The notes below the pieces were generated by a model. That model saw nothing but the letters and a program-made list of their open reading frames with translations, was not told the DNA's origin and did not search any database. A program made the position numbers and the translations under genes. Shown here in pieces: positions 20,951 through 33,685 of a stretch of 64,000 bases of DNA (position 1 is its first letter; each line of letters begins with the position of its first letter). The stretch is from Pogonophryne albipinna (Eukaryota > Chordata > Actinopteri > Perciformes > Artedidraconidae): positions 48,986,826 to 49,050,825 of the forward strand of contig CM053243.1 in the NCBI GenBank assembly GCA_028583405.1. Reading direction: 5' to 3'.

Positions 20951-22806
20951 CAGTGTTGGGCAAGTTACTTCCAAAATGTAATATATTACATATTACTTAT
21001 TACTCTCTTTTGAAAGTAATAAGTTACATTACAATATTACTGTCTCTGAAATGTAATGAGTTACACTACTTTCACCAAAATAACCGCAAAAGAATGGCTA
21101 TTTTAAATGCTAAAATGTAGTTTAGTGCAGCTCATTATACATCCAGTGAACGGCAATGTGGTATAGCATAACAACTGTGTAGGCCCTTAAGGCTACTAAC
21201 AACTTGTATTACACGGCTTAGTTGAATACTGGATTCTGATTGTAAATTCTTAACATGTGACACGTTGTTAATACAGTCATACAGACCGCTGTCAAGGACT
21301 ATAATGAAGGTTGCTAAGGAAAGAAAGAGAAAGGAAAAGAGGTTAAAAGATAGAGCGCTGAACGTCAGATAAATCACCAGAAGAAGGCAGACAGGAAGTA
21401 AACAATAACAGGACACGGAATGGGCTCTGTAGTTTGTTTAGTATATGGCCGTGTACAGGCCCGGGTCCAGAACAAAATGACTCAGGGTGCCTCTGAGATT
21501 ACAGGGGGCGCAGCAGTAGTAGGTTTACATGAGCAATAGTGGCCGGCAACAGCAATGGAAAATAGCATTGATGGTCCCAATGAACAGATTATGGCATTTG
21601 TTATGTTTTGAAACCAAGCAAGTGAGAACATTTCAAGTGAGTTAAAAGTGCAATCCTGAAATATTTCATATAGTCCAAAGTGGACTGTGGCAAAGAAAAG
21701 CACAAACGCTTCAAAGCTACTGATAAAACAAATGAGAACGTATTGTAAATCAAGGCAAATAGTATTTAAACCAGCTCATGGTTTGAAATGGCAAACATTG
21801 AAAAGCAAAAGTATTATTAAAACCATGTAGCCTACTAAACATCACTTTGGTCCCATCATATACTCTGGGAAGAGAATATTTACTGTGCTTGAAAACTGGT
21901 ATCACATCATCATGTGAGGTTGACTTTGTGACCTGGAGAACATTTCAGCTGCAACATTAGCTTGTTGATAAGCTTGGGATATGAGATCTTTTTGTAGCCA
22001 TTCGTGGTGAAGGCATCTGTGCTATTGTATGCATTATGTTTGACCCAACATTTCTACAGGCATGGCAGAATATGGCACTATTTTCACATGAATATTCCAG
22101 CCATTGTCTATTTGTATACCACGAGCTAACCCCACTGTACAGGCGGGTACTTGTTTAGATATACCTGGGCAGGCTCTGTTTTGCCGTGGTATCCTGGCAC
22201 CTGCGGCCGCAGAGGGGCTGCGTAAGCTGCTCCGGGGTTGAGGGCGGCGAGTAAGCTAGTGTCCACAACGAAGGGTAACGTGATGTCCCCATCTGACCTG
22301 TTGCTATTGTCTGCAGTAGATGCAGTGTTGCTGGCGTTTAGTGATGGTTGCTTTAACTATTTTCGTATAAATGATTATCCACAGATGTGTGTCACTGCTG
22401 TGGAAGCACTTTGGAAATGATGCACGCGCAGCGGAGCAGGTCACGCGCCCCTGACACAATTTGTTGTTTGTATTTTTCGCTCCGTTCTCTTTTTTGAATA
22501 GAGGGTGCATAACATTCAACTGCCCCGAAGATCCCGACGCGAAGCCTGAAGGGTAAACACACCAGGTTTACTAATCTACCCGCACAATTTGTCTGGTGTC
22601 GGAATGTCTCTATGTTAGTACATTCTTAAAAAACAAATCACCATTTAATTTCGGGTTAAAATGTGTTGTAACTGCGTTACTGAGCATTGTAACGGGTAAT
22701 ATATTACCCACATTTCATTAGTAATGCGTTACATTACTTCGTTACAGCAAAAAGTAATATATTACTGTAACTCCGTTACTTTTGTAACGCGTTACACCCA
22801 ACACTG
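20951..22806. mobile_element. Family S: 1.86-kb non-autonomous hAT with ATTGTCAC duplication
   Basis: Begins CAGTGTTGGGCAAGTTACTT and ends GCGTTACACCCAACACTG. ATTGTCAC is present at 20943-20950 and 22807-22814. The subterminal regions are rich in GTAATATATTACA-type blocks. The 1.4-kb interior has no transposase motif or long frame. A stray terminus of the same family is at 2418-2445, and a related but distinct start (CAGGGTTGGGAAGTTTACTT) lies in element Y. Confidence 0.85.
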
Positions 22807-22814
22807 ATTGTCAC

Positions 22815-24590
22815 ACTCCCATGTCGCTGTGTTTTCTGACTGTGCATGGGAATGTTACTTTGTCCAAAATGTGTGAGGAAACAAAAGTGGAGCTTCTTAG
22901 TTATGAATTGTTTTCCTTTTGTTTGCTGGAGTGAATGAATGTGTTGGAATCTGAAGCTCAAGCTGCCCTTTGTGTGTCGGTGTGTTTCTGCTTATTGTGC
23001 AAGGCTGCGCTGAGCCCTGAGTACAGCCAGCCAGGCAATGAGTTCTCCCAGCATCTGAAACATTAATGCAGAAACCCGATTAGCCATGCCATCACAGGCC
23101 TCTTGCTCCTTGCCTATTGATTTTCCTTCCGTTCGTCCTCCTCCTTCAAAAAGCCGGGAGGGGAGTCTCTTAAGAGCCAGAGCACCTCCTCTCCTCTCCC
23201 AAGCCTCCTCTGGCCCAGGCCTCCTCACCGATCCAGCCCTGCTGATTTCTACTGAGACTTTAGAGGGGCTATAGACTTCTGACGATAACCCTAGGTGCTG
23301 TAGGAGGAGGCTTGGGGGGTGGAGGATGCGGGTGGAGTGGGGAGGGGAGCTCCAGTCTGTGGAGCTGCAGTGATCATGGAGGGCTAATCGGCCTGATCAG
23401 TATTCCAGGGTGGAGAAGTGTACACTCCAGAGAGAGGAGCTGTGTAATCAGAGATGAAAGTTGTTCAGGGTCTGGTCAGCTTGACTCTCTCTCTCCCCTC
23501 TGGTTTCCCTGACCTGGAGCGCTTTACTGAAGGGTAGAAGAACATCTCTGATGGCTTAGCCCAGGGACTCAGTCTACCAGACAGCGGTCCAGCTCCACAC
23601 TGTCGATCAGGAACTCAGCCCAAGTTCCCTGACAAATATGGTGCGTTGAGAATGTAAACTAGAACCAAATCAAACTTTTTCTTTAGTTTGACGGGAGGTA
23701 ACTTACAGGTTGAAACTGAACTTTCTGAACATGCATTGCTGTGGACAGGCTGGGTGAAAGACAGCCGGGCTTGTCAACAGCGGGAATCTTGATTGATTTT
23801 AAGACATTTGTAGCAAGTTTGATTAAGTAACAGGGGCTGGAGTCCTGACATCATACGAGTTGCTATCCCAAAAACAAAAACTAATGACTAGCTAGCACAG
23901 TTTTATATTTTCTTTTTTTAATAATTATTTTATAAAAAATGTACATTACTGTTGGGGAAATATTTCCCAAGGCCCATAACTTTGACCCAGTTTATCAGTT
24001 CATACTGTCCTGACTGAGCACAGGCACCTGTAACCTTGGCTGCTGTGCTCTCAGTGTTTTGTCTCCCTGGTCCTGCCTGTTGGCGTCAGCTGATAGAGGT
24101 GTTATGATTCTTTCTTGTTATGCACAATGTTGATTATTCTCTCTGAACTAGCTAAATACATGGGTCTGGGGTAGAGCTTCAGAATTGATTTAGGCATATC
24201 AACCGTGTGGTCAGGTCGTGGTCTGGGATATGTCGTGTGAATTCTCCGGCCGAAGCTCCAAATAAACCGTCAGTGTTTGCCATCAAAGCTCCAGTTCTCC
24301 TCGTGTCTCTCTGAGTCCTGACTCCAAGTACTCCCACAAAGTGTGTTAATGTGTCAGCTCACCATTTCACCCTAACCTTAATAACCCTCACTATTTTTCT
24401 AATGGCTCTTATTTCATGTTTGAAGCTGTAATTCCAACCCAGTCTCACTAAAATGTATTAATTTCTATTGACCAGCATCTATGTCAAGTTATCGTCAACT
24501 CTGAAAACCGTGACAACAGTATTTCCGGTCTCATAGTAACTAAGGTGGTTGCTAAGGACGCATATCATTCCCCTCACTGATATCTGCAGT
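22815..24590. other. Anonymous DNA, no gene recognised
   Basis: I see no known repeat, no RNA gene and no convincing coding exon. 23080-23560 is GC-richer with short open frames of no recognisable content. Confidence 0.5.
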
Positions 24591-24956
24591 ACTCATCAAC
24601 TAAAAAGCATCAGTTTGTCCTTGTTAATTACACAACATTAATTGGTTTAAATTGTGTACAATGCTTTTGTGTTTTACCGTTAGAGTTTTGGAAAGCCGAA
24701 AACATTACGCTACCCATATTCCTCAGCTATCGTTGAAGGTCGGTGATTGAATGTCTTAGTCGCAATGTACATTGGGATATGGTGTTTAAAGATATGTGAT
24801 AAAAAATACGAAAAAAAACGTTAAAGAAAAGAATACGTTATTCCATGTGTGCTTGCTTTTCTCTTCACATAAGTCATCACATAAATGCATTGTAATACAC
24901 GGTTCGGCTGCATTAAATATTACACATCTGCCGCAGTTCTTTATTTATAGAGCCCT

Positions 24957-25997
24957 GGCAGGCGGCAGTGGCTCAGGTGCTGTTTACACGGGAACAAAAC
25001 GGGTTGTATCTGCTACTTTTCTCTTTCGTATAGCCCGTTCGTTCACACGAGGCCTTAACGGAACCGCGGAAACTGACCCCTAAAACGATAACGGGTCCCA
25101 AGGTGGATAGATCTGCGGACGGAATGCTCTGGAGGGCCAAACGGCTCAGTGTGTACGTCCTATACGATCATTTTCCTGATAACGATGAAGCCATAGCCCC
25201 ACCTCTCCCCACCTCTGCTGCTCACTGTGTAGCATGGTCAGTAGCTACTGACTCAATTATGTCAGTAGCTAGTGCTACTGCTACTGACCATGCTACAGAT
25301 GTTAGTGCAGAATCTACAGCTCCTCTACCACAACCATCAGCAACAAGTGGACATGGAGAATTACATGAACTACATGTTGCTAAATCCACCGCGGAGAATA
25401 AACAGAAGGGCAACCAGGCAACCATGCTCAGGGGGTCTTTTTCGCTGCTTTTGGTGTATTTTGTGGCGGAAGTACAGCGCCACTTACAGGACCGGCATAT
25501 GTACTACAGCGTCTCCAGCGGGTCGAGCGGTCTCGTGTGAAGGGACACGTTTATTGAGCCGTATCCGTGTGAACGGAAGACTTTTTTGATATCGAATTTG
25601 TTTCGTTTGCGTTCCCGTGTAAATGGGGTCTCAGTCTGCAGGGACTTGGTCTTGGAACCGAAGGGTCGCTGGTTCATGTCCAGATCGGACCAAAAAAAAA
25701 AGACAGAGTGAGCTGGTAGCTGGAGAGGTGCCAGTTCACCTCCAAGGCCACTGTCGAGGTGCCCTTGAGCAAGGCACCTAACCTCGAAACTGCTCCCTTG
25801 GTGCCGGGTACCTGGCAGCCTCTCTGCTCTGCCGCCTCTCCTACCTGCATGTGGTTGTGTGTGTGCATGTATATCCTCTGTGTTTGTGCATGTATATCCT
25901 CCCCTGTGTGTGTAATGTGTGTAAACACAACAGAGTGGGGAATGACATTTCCCTGTAAGGGATTAATAAAGTGTATCTTCTTCTTCTTCTTCTTCTG
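24957..25997 (+). mobile_element. tRNA-derived SINE split by a TIR element
   Basis: The 5' head GGCAGTGGCTCAG (24964-24976) and the remainder beginning TCTGCAGGGACTTGG (25635) make one tRNA-like head. A B-box-like GGTTCATGTCC follows at 25671-25681, then the conserved GTGCCCTTGAGCAAGGCAC core and a 3' part ending in TTC repeats. The head and core resemble the tRNA-derived V-SINE-like families of fish. RNA polymerase III transcription is expected for intact members. In this copy the A-box region is broken by a 653-bp insertion. Confidence 0.8.
24977..25629. mobile_element. TIR element inserted in the SINE A-box (CTCAG duplication)
   Basis: The ends contain TTTACACGGGAAC in inverted orientation (24983 onward, and before 25629). 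CTCAG at 24972-24976 and 25630-25634 is the direct duplication that, once collapsed, restores GGCTCAGTCTGCAGGG. The open frames inside (up to 145 codons) have no recognised domain and are not called. Superfamily unknown. Confidence 0.75.
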
Positions 25998-26354
25998 ATT
26001 AGAAGACCTCTGGAGAAACTGGAAGAACTGCCACCGAAACTGAATACATGACGTGGATCATAAATGTATCCGCAATTAAACAACATCTTCAATTCTTCTT
26101 CACACATTATGTCTCCATGAAGTATCGATACTAATTCAGCTGACTTTTATATTTGATCCTATCGGTAGATAGGCTGTATTTTATACATTTTTGCATACCC
26201 AAAATGAACTACAAAACATGATTTCGTTTTGCATAACGGTTCACAGCTGATATAATGGGACTTGTCATTTTTAAAGATATTATTGATTTTTTTTTTATTA
26301 AAGATAGTAATTACTGAGTTGAGAGAATAGTCAGGGGTTTTAGGCGATGGGAGA

Positions 26355-26470
26355 CACATACGATACGATACGATAATACTTTATTTGTCAGATCAAGTCT
26401 GAAATTTGACTTGCGTCACAGCAGCTCCATGTCCAACATCAACACACCTATGGAATCAGAATTGCAATAG
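26355..26470 (-). mobile_element. LINE-like 3' tail with (ATACG)n
   Basis: On the minus strand TTTCAGACTTG-type 3' UTR sequence, AATAAAG, then a tandem ATCGT tail. The length upstream is unclear. Confidence 0.5.
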
Positions 26471-26524
26471 CTAACAGTTAAATGACTGAACAATATTTTT
26501 CTCCCTATTTTACAATTATATTAA

Positions 26525-27180
26525 AGCTCACCTATTATGCTATATTTGAACAATATATTATAGGGCCATCCATATCTATACAAAACATGTCTCTGAAGTG
26601 TTTTGCTCAAAATACCAAACAGATCATCCATTGTAGCATTCTTCATACCCCTCTATTTCAGCCCTGTTAGATAAGTGCTGATTCTGGGTCAGTAGCTACG
26701 GAGAGAAGCAGATTCTCAGCTAAACGCTGCCGTGATTTAACGCCATATTATGTTCCAAACCACATCAAGCATTATTTCTGAAACAGTATGGAGCTCAAAC
26801 GCTTTCTCGCTCGTGGGTTTACTACAAGGACAGTACCTTTTATTTCCGGCTTCTTTACACATATTCTATCCAGTACAGGTTAGCTCTGAGTGTTAGCGAT
26901 GCTTGCTAATGTAAACACAAACCATATTACTTCCAAAACACGTCGTTCATTGTTTCTGATACAGCGACGTTTCTGATAGGGTCGTGGGCGTAAAGCCAGC
27001 CCACATTTTAGTAATGTCGTCACGACGCAGCAAATCTGGATCAGCTCCGTTGTTCCCCCGTTTTTAGAGATGTGGGTACGGAGGAAAAGAGAGTTGTATT
27101 TTCTGACACTTTGTGAGTCTCCTTACACACCTTTATGTATAAAATAAATCAAAAAGTGCGCTTTGCATAATAGGGGACCT
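26525..27180. mobile_element. Family Z, complete 656-bp copy with TTAA
   Basis: TTAA at 26521-26524 and 27181-27184. The ends are AGCTCACCTATTATGC and GCATAATAGGGGACCT. Other copies lie at 2447-2903, 5510-5805, 19606-20116 and 59920-60485. No coding frame. The AGGT-like first bases after TTAA are shared with elements T and V. Confidence 0.85.
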
Positions 27181-27184
27181 TTAA

Positions 27185-28765
27185 GGCTTTTGCTATCATT
27201 TAATTTTATAAATGTTATAACATGTCTACTCTGAAACACTTTGTTACCAAGGTCCGATATTAAAGTTTAAAATGAAAGTTTATGATCATTGTTATGACTG
27301 TGTATTCATGTTATGTTTGCATCTCTGTTTAGAGATCCATGTACCATTTACTTGTAGCAAACATAACGTATTGATTAGCACCTTAAGGGGCGGAAGAACC
27401 TTTCTGTTTGTGATGTTTTACAAATCAGATATTCATTTGTGTAGAACTAAAATATGTGAAATAATAGTTATATCCTGTAAAATGATGTGAAAACATGAAT
27501 ATAACCATACATATTCAGATGTTAAACATACATATTCAGATGTTAAACATACATATGTGTCCTAAACTAATAATAAAAAGTGATTATGGTATTGTATGCT
27601 GTGTGTACCTTATTTGTAACATCTTCAGAAACTACCTTTCCAACTCCTCAACAGTTGCCTGTTTTTGACTGTTACAGGTGTATACAGGTCATGGTACAAT
27701 GCATAAGCCTCATATAGTCCATATATTTTGCTTGGTTATGATAATTACATAATGTAAACTAAAATAATAATACATTTTTGGTGGCATTGTATACTTTATA
27801 CATTTATCATCCTCAGAAATTACCATTCAAAAACCTCATCGGTATTTTCTGGCAACTTGAAATCATTGCTCGGCCATAATGTGGCAGTTCAGTGTTCTTA
27901 AACAACCAAACAGAGGAAATGCCACCTCAGCTTTAGGTTCACAAACCCAATGCCTTTCCTTACTGCTCTTTGTGCTTCTTTAGAAAAAAAGGTTTGAACC
28001 AAAAGTGGAGATGAACCATGACATGGCAATTCGATAAAATGGCTTTTAGGTAACTATTTTAAATTATTTATTTCCCTGCATGGAGCAAGTTAAAGCTACC
28101 ACAACTGAAACAATCTGAATTTCAAGACATTTTCTACTCCATACATTCGAGTGTGGCAATGGGAGAGCACTGTGGATTTGTCTGGTAGCTATTGTCTCAT
28201 GTATAAACAGACAATGTGTAGGCGTGTTGGAGCTGTTGCTTGCCTCATTACCATAATACACATTCTCCAGTTCCACGTTATTTTAACCGCACTCCCCGGT
28301 AGAAACGTGTCCATTCCCGTATCTGCTGCCGAGTTGAACAGTGAGACGGATGAAGGGCCATGATTCATTCTCTGAGAGAGAGTAGGACAGCCAGGAAAAA
28401 CCTGGGCTAAAACATCATTGCTTAAGGCATAATCACTGTTAAATAGGTTGTTGACATACACAGTCTGCTGTGTGCAAACATTTCATTTGGCCAATTATCT
28501 ATCCCCTTCACTGAGGTGGTGTGGTCGTTATGAGAAGTGTAAGTGAGGATTGGTCAGAGGGAGGGAGTACTCGCTCCTGTTAATGGAGCTACCAGATGTG
28601 TTGTAAAGGAGCAGGAGCACCAGTACTGGGTGGCCTGCCACATGTCCAAGCTGAGAATGTGTGTGTGAGTCTGTGTAAGCATACCGTTGTCCATGACCGT
28701 GTCTATTAGTGTGCAGGTGTACAGGGAGGCTCTAATGTTTAGTGGAACACCCCAGGGTGCTACTC
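27185..28765. other. Anonymous DNA, no gene recognised
   Basis: A/T-rich sequence without known repeats, apart from a short 21-bp tandem block near 27508-27555 (CATACATATTCAGATGTTAAA). No coding exon supported. Confidence 0.5.
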
Positions 28766-28773
28766 ACTGCGAC

Positions 28774-29355
28774 CAGAGGTGGGAGAAGTACTCAGATCTT
28801 GTACTTGAGTAAAAGTAGAAGTACTCAGATCTTGTACTTGAGTAAAAGTAGAAGTACTCAGATCTTGTACTTGAGTAAAAGTAGAAGTACTCAGATCTTG
28901 TACTTGAGTAAAAGTAGAAGTACCAGAGTGTAGGAATACTCTGTTACAGTAAAAGTCGTGCATTCAAAATGTTCCTCAAGTAAAAGTAGAAAAGTATTCT
29001 CATCTAAATATAGTGAAAGTAGCGACAGTAAAGTAGTCGTTGTGCAGATTGGTCCATTTCAGAATAATATATATGATATGTTTTATAATGATTGATCATG
29101 AAAGTGTTCTCAAAGCTGGTAAAGGTGCAGCTAGTTTGAATGACTTTGTAGACTGCAGGGTAGCTGGTGGATTTAACACTTGATTATATTTCACATCATT
29201 CATCCAGATCTGTAAAGTAACTAAAGGTATTAAATACATGTAGTGGAGTAGAAGTACACCATGTACTTCTGAACTGTAGAGGAGAAGAAAGCAAAAAATG
29301 TAAACTACCTAAAAATGTTACTTAAGTACAGTACTAAATGGACTTTACGCAACTG
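28774..29355. mobile_element. 582-bp hAT element with ACTGCGAC duplication
   Basis: Starts CAGAGGTGGGAGAAGTACTC and ends ACTTTACGCAACTG. ACTGCGAC is at 28766-28773 and 29356-29363. It is rich in GTACTTGAGTAAAAGTA blocks, a widespread fish repeat type. A fragment of the same family is at 33595-33675. No transposase. Confidence 0.8.
28790..28922. repeat. 33-bp tandem repeat, four units
   Basis: Four nearly identical units of GAAGTACTCAGATCTTGTAC plus 13 more bases. Because 33 is a multiple of three, both strands show a repetitive open frame, which is not a gene. Confidence 0.9.
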
Positions 29356-29363
29356 ACTGCGAC

Positions 29364-30170
29364 CACGTCCTCCCCTTACATCCCGAAGCCATCTCACTAT
29401 GACACACACACACTGGCAGAGACACAGCTTCCAACACATTTAGAGATGATCCTGGAATTGATGATGATTCGGTTCAAATGCTGCTGTTATCGGTGTTTGT
29501 TTCCATCTGTTTCTAGAACTAAAACTGAAATAAAACGGGATGTTAGAGTGTTGTGCACCAGAAGAGACAGGAGTCCATGGCAGGCCATGAGGGACATGTG
29601 TACGAGATCTGAGTGCTCTCTTTGATTGTCTGATTATGTGTTTGATTCGCCAGTAGTGATAGATTGCCCAAACCCCCCTCCCTTAGGCTGCAGGCCCGTC
29701 CTGCTCTAATCAATGACATGTTAAGCTGGCAGGCTTTTGAAGTGAGGGGATCCAGAGGGGTGCTGAAGGGGTGGAGGGGGGTTGGAATGGGGGGATGTGT
29801 GACAGAGGAGTTGATAGGTATTGATGATGTGCGGCGATGGGACACAAGGGAGAAAAGCGAGCGAGGGATGAAGGGAGTCCAGAGCCAGGCTTAAGGTGGG
29901 GGACGGTTGACATGAGCAGAGCCGCCTGGAACTCATCACACAGAGGGGGGGGCTGACGGCTGATGGCTCACCCTGATGGTCCCAACAGGTCAGGCTCAAA
30001 CCCGTCCCCAAACAGACATCCCAACATGTGTTTTTTCTCCCGTCTAACTCTTTGACCCAGCAGTGTGTCTACAATCACCTCGGAGATGTTATTGTGTGGT
30101 TTGTGTTGGCCAGCTTCTTTACATTCCAGTAGTGCTACATTCTTGTTCAGAACACAAGTCATAGTCTGCA
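29364..30170. other. Anonymous DNA, no gene recognised
   Basis: Several overlapping open frames occur on both strands between 29540 and 30010, in a G-rich region. None carries a recognisable motif, start context or splice pattern. Confidence 0.45.
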
Positions 30171-30174
30171 GACT

Positions 30175-30340
30175 CTGCACTGCAGAAACGGAAACGTTGA
30201 CTTTAACTAAATGTATTGTCAACAGATTTCACATAGCTGTGTTAGGTAAGTTTAAATTCATAATATTAAGTTTAAATAAATATTAGGTTCAACTTAATAT
30301 TATTGCTTTCAAATAACCCAATAAAGTCAACCAAGATAAA
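30175..30340. repeat. Family C repeat, copy 1
   Basis: Begins CACTGCAGAAACGGAAACGT, followed by TTGACTTTAACT. Homologous to 31305-31460, 54585-54700 and, in reverse, 38062-38112. Confidence 0.65.
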
Positions 30341-30871
30341 CATAAACTTCACTTTCTGGCCTACACATATCAATCAACTATTTGGAAGAAAGCAATAAAA
30401 TGTGTCCAAATATATACAACTACCCGTTTAACTCTTTTCAATGCTCACTTCTCATATTCATAAAAGAAAATGTATATAATTATTGGTAGTAAACTTTATT
30501 TATTATAGAAATAGTCCCCAAAAAACAAGTTATTGGTTTACTTTTTAAACACTGCCATGGTATTTAAGATCTGAATGAATTTGTGCAGTGAATTACCAAG
30601 AAACGTGGCTGCATCGATGAGATGAATCAGAAACAAAGTATAAATGTAGCTGGTGATAATGTCTGTTCTGTCTTTCCCTCCGCATTTCTACATCTCTCAG
30701 AACTTTACACGGGAGAAACAGAAGAGTAAGAAAGTCAGTGTGTGTGTGTGTCTGTGTGTTTGAGGTGGTATCTGTGTGTCTATATCTACATGTGTGTTGA
30801 TACTAAAGTTGCGTGTAGTGTTGTTTTCAACTGGATGTGTGTGTAATATTGGTGTAAATGTGAACTGCTGC

Positions 30872-30873
<2 letters not shown>

Positions 30874-30939
<66 letters not shown>
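30874..30939. repeat. (TG)n microsatellite
   Basis: About 33 TG units. Shorter TG-rich stretches flank it from 30737. Confidence 0.95.
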
Positions 30940-30940
<1 letters not shown>

Positions 30941-31304
30941 CCCTGATAACTTGGCAGTGTGTCAGCAGTGTTCTCCAGCAGTGAGGGGGAGCTGCTGTGT
31001 TTCTCTGTGACACAATCCCACAATCAGCAGCGTAACCCGGCGTGCTCTCATACCCACCTGATCTCTGTTCCAGCACACCAGGATCTGGCGGCTGTCAGCG
31101 TCTGCAGCGGTGCTCTAGCTCACTCCACTGCACTGGGCTTGGTTGGAAAGGAGCCTACATTTGTCTATTTTTACAGAAACAAAATTGTAATACACCCTGG
31201 TTTCCAGATCCTATAAATCTGTGATCACTTATATCACAATCAAAGGCTTGGTTTATGTTTTGCTAGCTCCTTCTTGTGGTCTCAGGGCATTCAGATCAGC
31301 AGTT

Positions 31305-31460
31305 TTTACAGTGAAAAAACTGAAACGTTGACTTTAATTAAGTGTAATATATCTACAGATTTTAGACAACTGTATTAGGGTTAGTTAAAAGCAATAGTAT
31401 TGAGTTTAAATAAAAAATATTTGGCTCATCTTAATATAATTTCTTTCAACTAACCTAATA
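31305..31460. repeat. Family C repeat, copy 2
   Basis: Begins AGTGAAAAAACTGAAACGTT. Colinear with 30175-30340 and ends at CTAATACAC next to a GGCGAGCCGTGAC block at 31466. Confidence 0.65.
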
Positions 31461-31675
31461 CACATTGGCGAGCCGTGACTTTTATACCTAGGCCCTCTGA
31501 CCCCCCCCACTTCCCTTGAAAAAAAAGAAGAGATATTACGTCACAGCGTATACTTCAGCGGAATATCAAAACAACGGCCCGGGGTGCAAAACGCATCAAT
31601 GACAGCGACCCTCTACTACACAAAACAACACCATTTATATAAACACCTATCATGACAGGGCACCCACAGCCTACC

Positions 31676-32212
31676 TTGACAACACAGTCTCACTCCCTGA
31701 TCGCCCAATAGCGACGCTTGGTCAGGGTCCCGTGGCGTGCAGTTGGGACGCGCCGAGACTCCTGCAGCTTCATAAACGGACGCAAATAGCTTTCAACTGA
31801 TTGCAATGTATTCCCATCGGCGGCGGTATTTGACGCTCATGGAAGCACCGCATTCGTTTGTGTCGGCTGCCCTTAAAGGCAATGTGAGCGTCCATTCCCA
31901 TTGGATAACGGAGAATTGTGCACCCGGAAGTAAGTATTCTCCTTACTGTCGATTGATTTTACAGTGATATCTGCACTACTCATCGACTAAAAAACACCAG
32001 ATTATCCTTGTTAATTACACAACATTGATTGGTTTAAATTGTGTGCAATGCTTTTGTATTTTTCCCCTTAGATTCGGAGAAACAAATATTTTTTCGGAGT
32101 TTAGGATGGCACTACACTACCCAGAATCCTCAGCTATCGTTTGGCACTACACCATGTGCTCTGTTTGACAAACCCCGTGATTAGTTCTCAAGCTCTGTGA
32201 TTGGTTGACCTC
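31676..32212 (+). repeat. Left arm of a 3-kb inverted pair
   Basis: About 540 bp that match 34171-34708 in inverted orientation with few differences. The arm contains the W block TTAATTACACAACATTGATT. It and its partner may be the arms of one foldback element or two independent insertions. Confidence 0.75.
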
Positions 32213-33291
32213 CAACTGCATTCCATATGAAAAAAAACGTTTCTTAAAAGATAAAATCATACTTTATTCAGCAGTGCTTGCTTTACTCTTTGAAAGTCAT
32301 CACATGAATGCATTGTAATAAATGGTTCGGCTGCATTAAATATATTACACATCTGTCGTAGTTCTTTATTTTTATTTATCTCCAGAGATCGCCCTCAGAA
32401 TAGACCGGAAACTATTCTTTTACCGTTCAGTTTGAATTTCACAATAAAGTTAGTAGTAATATTTTGTTTTGATATTATTGTTTTTTATTAACTACTAGAC
32501 CGCTGGGTCATGTTAAGACCATCTTTTCTGTGTTGCTGTGGGTTTTTCCCATCGCTTTTGTGTTACAAATATCAAAACAATAACTAAATATATCCGTCGT
32601 AAACTAAACCAGAAACAGCAGTACTATTTTATTTTGTTAACACTGTAAACTTGACAGCTTTTTAACCCAAACCACCTACTGGTTAAAGCACGTTATTACA
32701 CGTTTAGAGTAATGCAATGCAGGTAGATTGTGTTGCTTTTTAATGACTGTTTAAAATGCCTTTTTCTTAATGTCTTTCATTTTTGTAAAGCACTTTTGAA
32801 TGTGTTATATGTGATGAAAACATTTAAATATTTTAGAGTATACAAAATAGGGGGAAAGTAGAAGGTCAATGATATAAACATAGAATAGAAAATATCAAGA
32901 AGATACTGTAAATGATATCTAGAATAAAACAGTTTAGTGCCGTATGTACAAAGATATTAATAGGAGGATGTGCAAAACAGACAAACTAATTAGGCTTTAT
33001 TAAAACATTAAATAATACTTTAGGTTAAGGTCTTCTTTTAAATACATGTAGGCAAAAATCTTTGGGGGTATCTGATAAATATTAAGCCTGCCAAAGTACT
33101 TAACATTTAATATATTGCATGGTTTGTTTTGGGACTTGACAATCCACTTTCCTGCAATGTTAACTATGTTGAAGCACTTAATTTAACTGATATTATATGT
33201 ATTATACTCTTATAAGATGTATGTAGATAGAATAAGAAATGTGCAGAATATGACAGTTTAATGGTGGAGGTACACACACATTGATAGATGT

Positions 33292-33395
33292 CTTGTAATG
33301 CACTGTTGAGGAACCTGTGACCCAAGTTTTCCATTCATTGCATAACTGCACCGTAGTTGTGTATATGATATGTCAATAAACCTTTGGAAATCTTG
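33292..33395 (+). mobile_element. LINE-like 3' end
   Basis: GTGACCCAAGTTTTCCATTC, then a GTATATGATATGTCAATAAA block and a CTTGAAA end resemble the 3' UTRs of CR1/Rex-type fish LINEs. Short, inference only. Confidence 0.45.
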
Positions 33396-33685
33396 AAAGG
33401 GATGAGCAAAATAGCCATAATATACAGTCTTTAATTAACTATTAGAGAATAATGAGTAATGAATATACTTTATAGAGATCTACAGATAAATGTTTAGTCT
33501 TCTCAAGCACCAATTATCAAATATCTCTCCTGATTGTTGGCACTTGACAATCACCTTCCCTGAATTTAACTCAGGTGTAACTAAAGTCTGCTTTAAGGGT
33601 TGTTTATATTTCACATCATTAATCAGAATCTGCAAAGTAACTCAAATAAATGTAGTGGAGTAAAAATACCAGGTTAACCTTAAAG

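Larger units (their letters stand above)
24590..26300 (+). repeat. Family W, copy 2, interrupted by a SINE
   Basis: 24590-24956 and 25998-26300 are colinear with 618-1110 (reverse) and partly with 31970-32390. The SINE is absent from the 618-1110 copy, which retains GAGCCCTGATGAGAAGACC on the other strand. Confidence 0.8.

Noticed and set aside
25103..25540. 145-residue open frame as a gene
   Set aside because: It lies inside a TIR element, has low-complexity Ala/Thr/Ser content, shows no domain, and overlaps other equally open frames.
28790..28922. CRISPR-like array
   Set aside because: The four 33-bp units are contiguous with no spacers and lie inside a hAT element of a eukaryotic genome.
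29540..30011. Overlapping frames on both strands as a possible gene
   Set aside because: Mutually exclusive frames of similar length with Pro/Ser or Gly/Arg bias from G-rich DNA. No recognisable domain.
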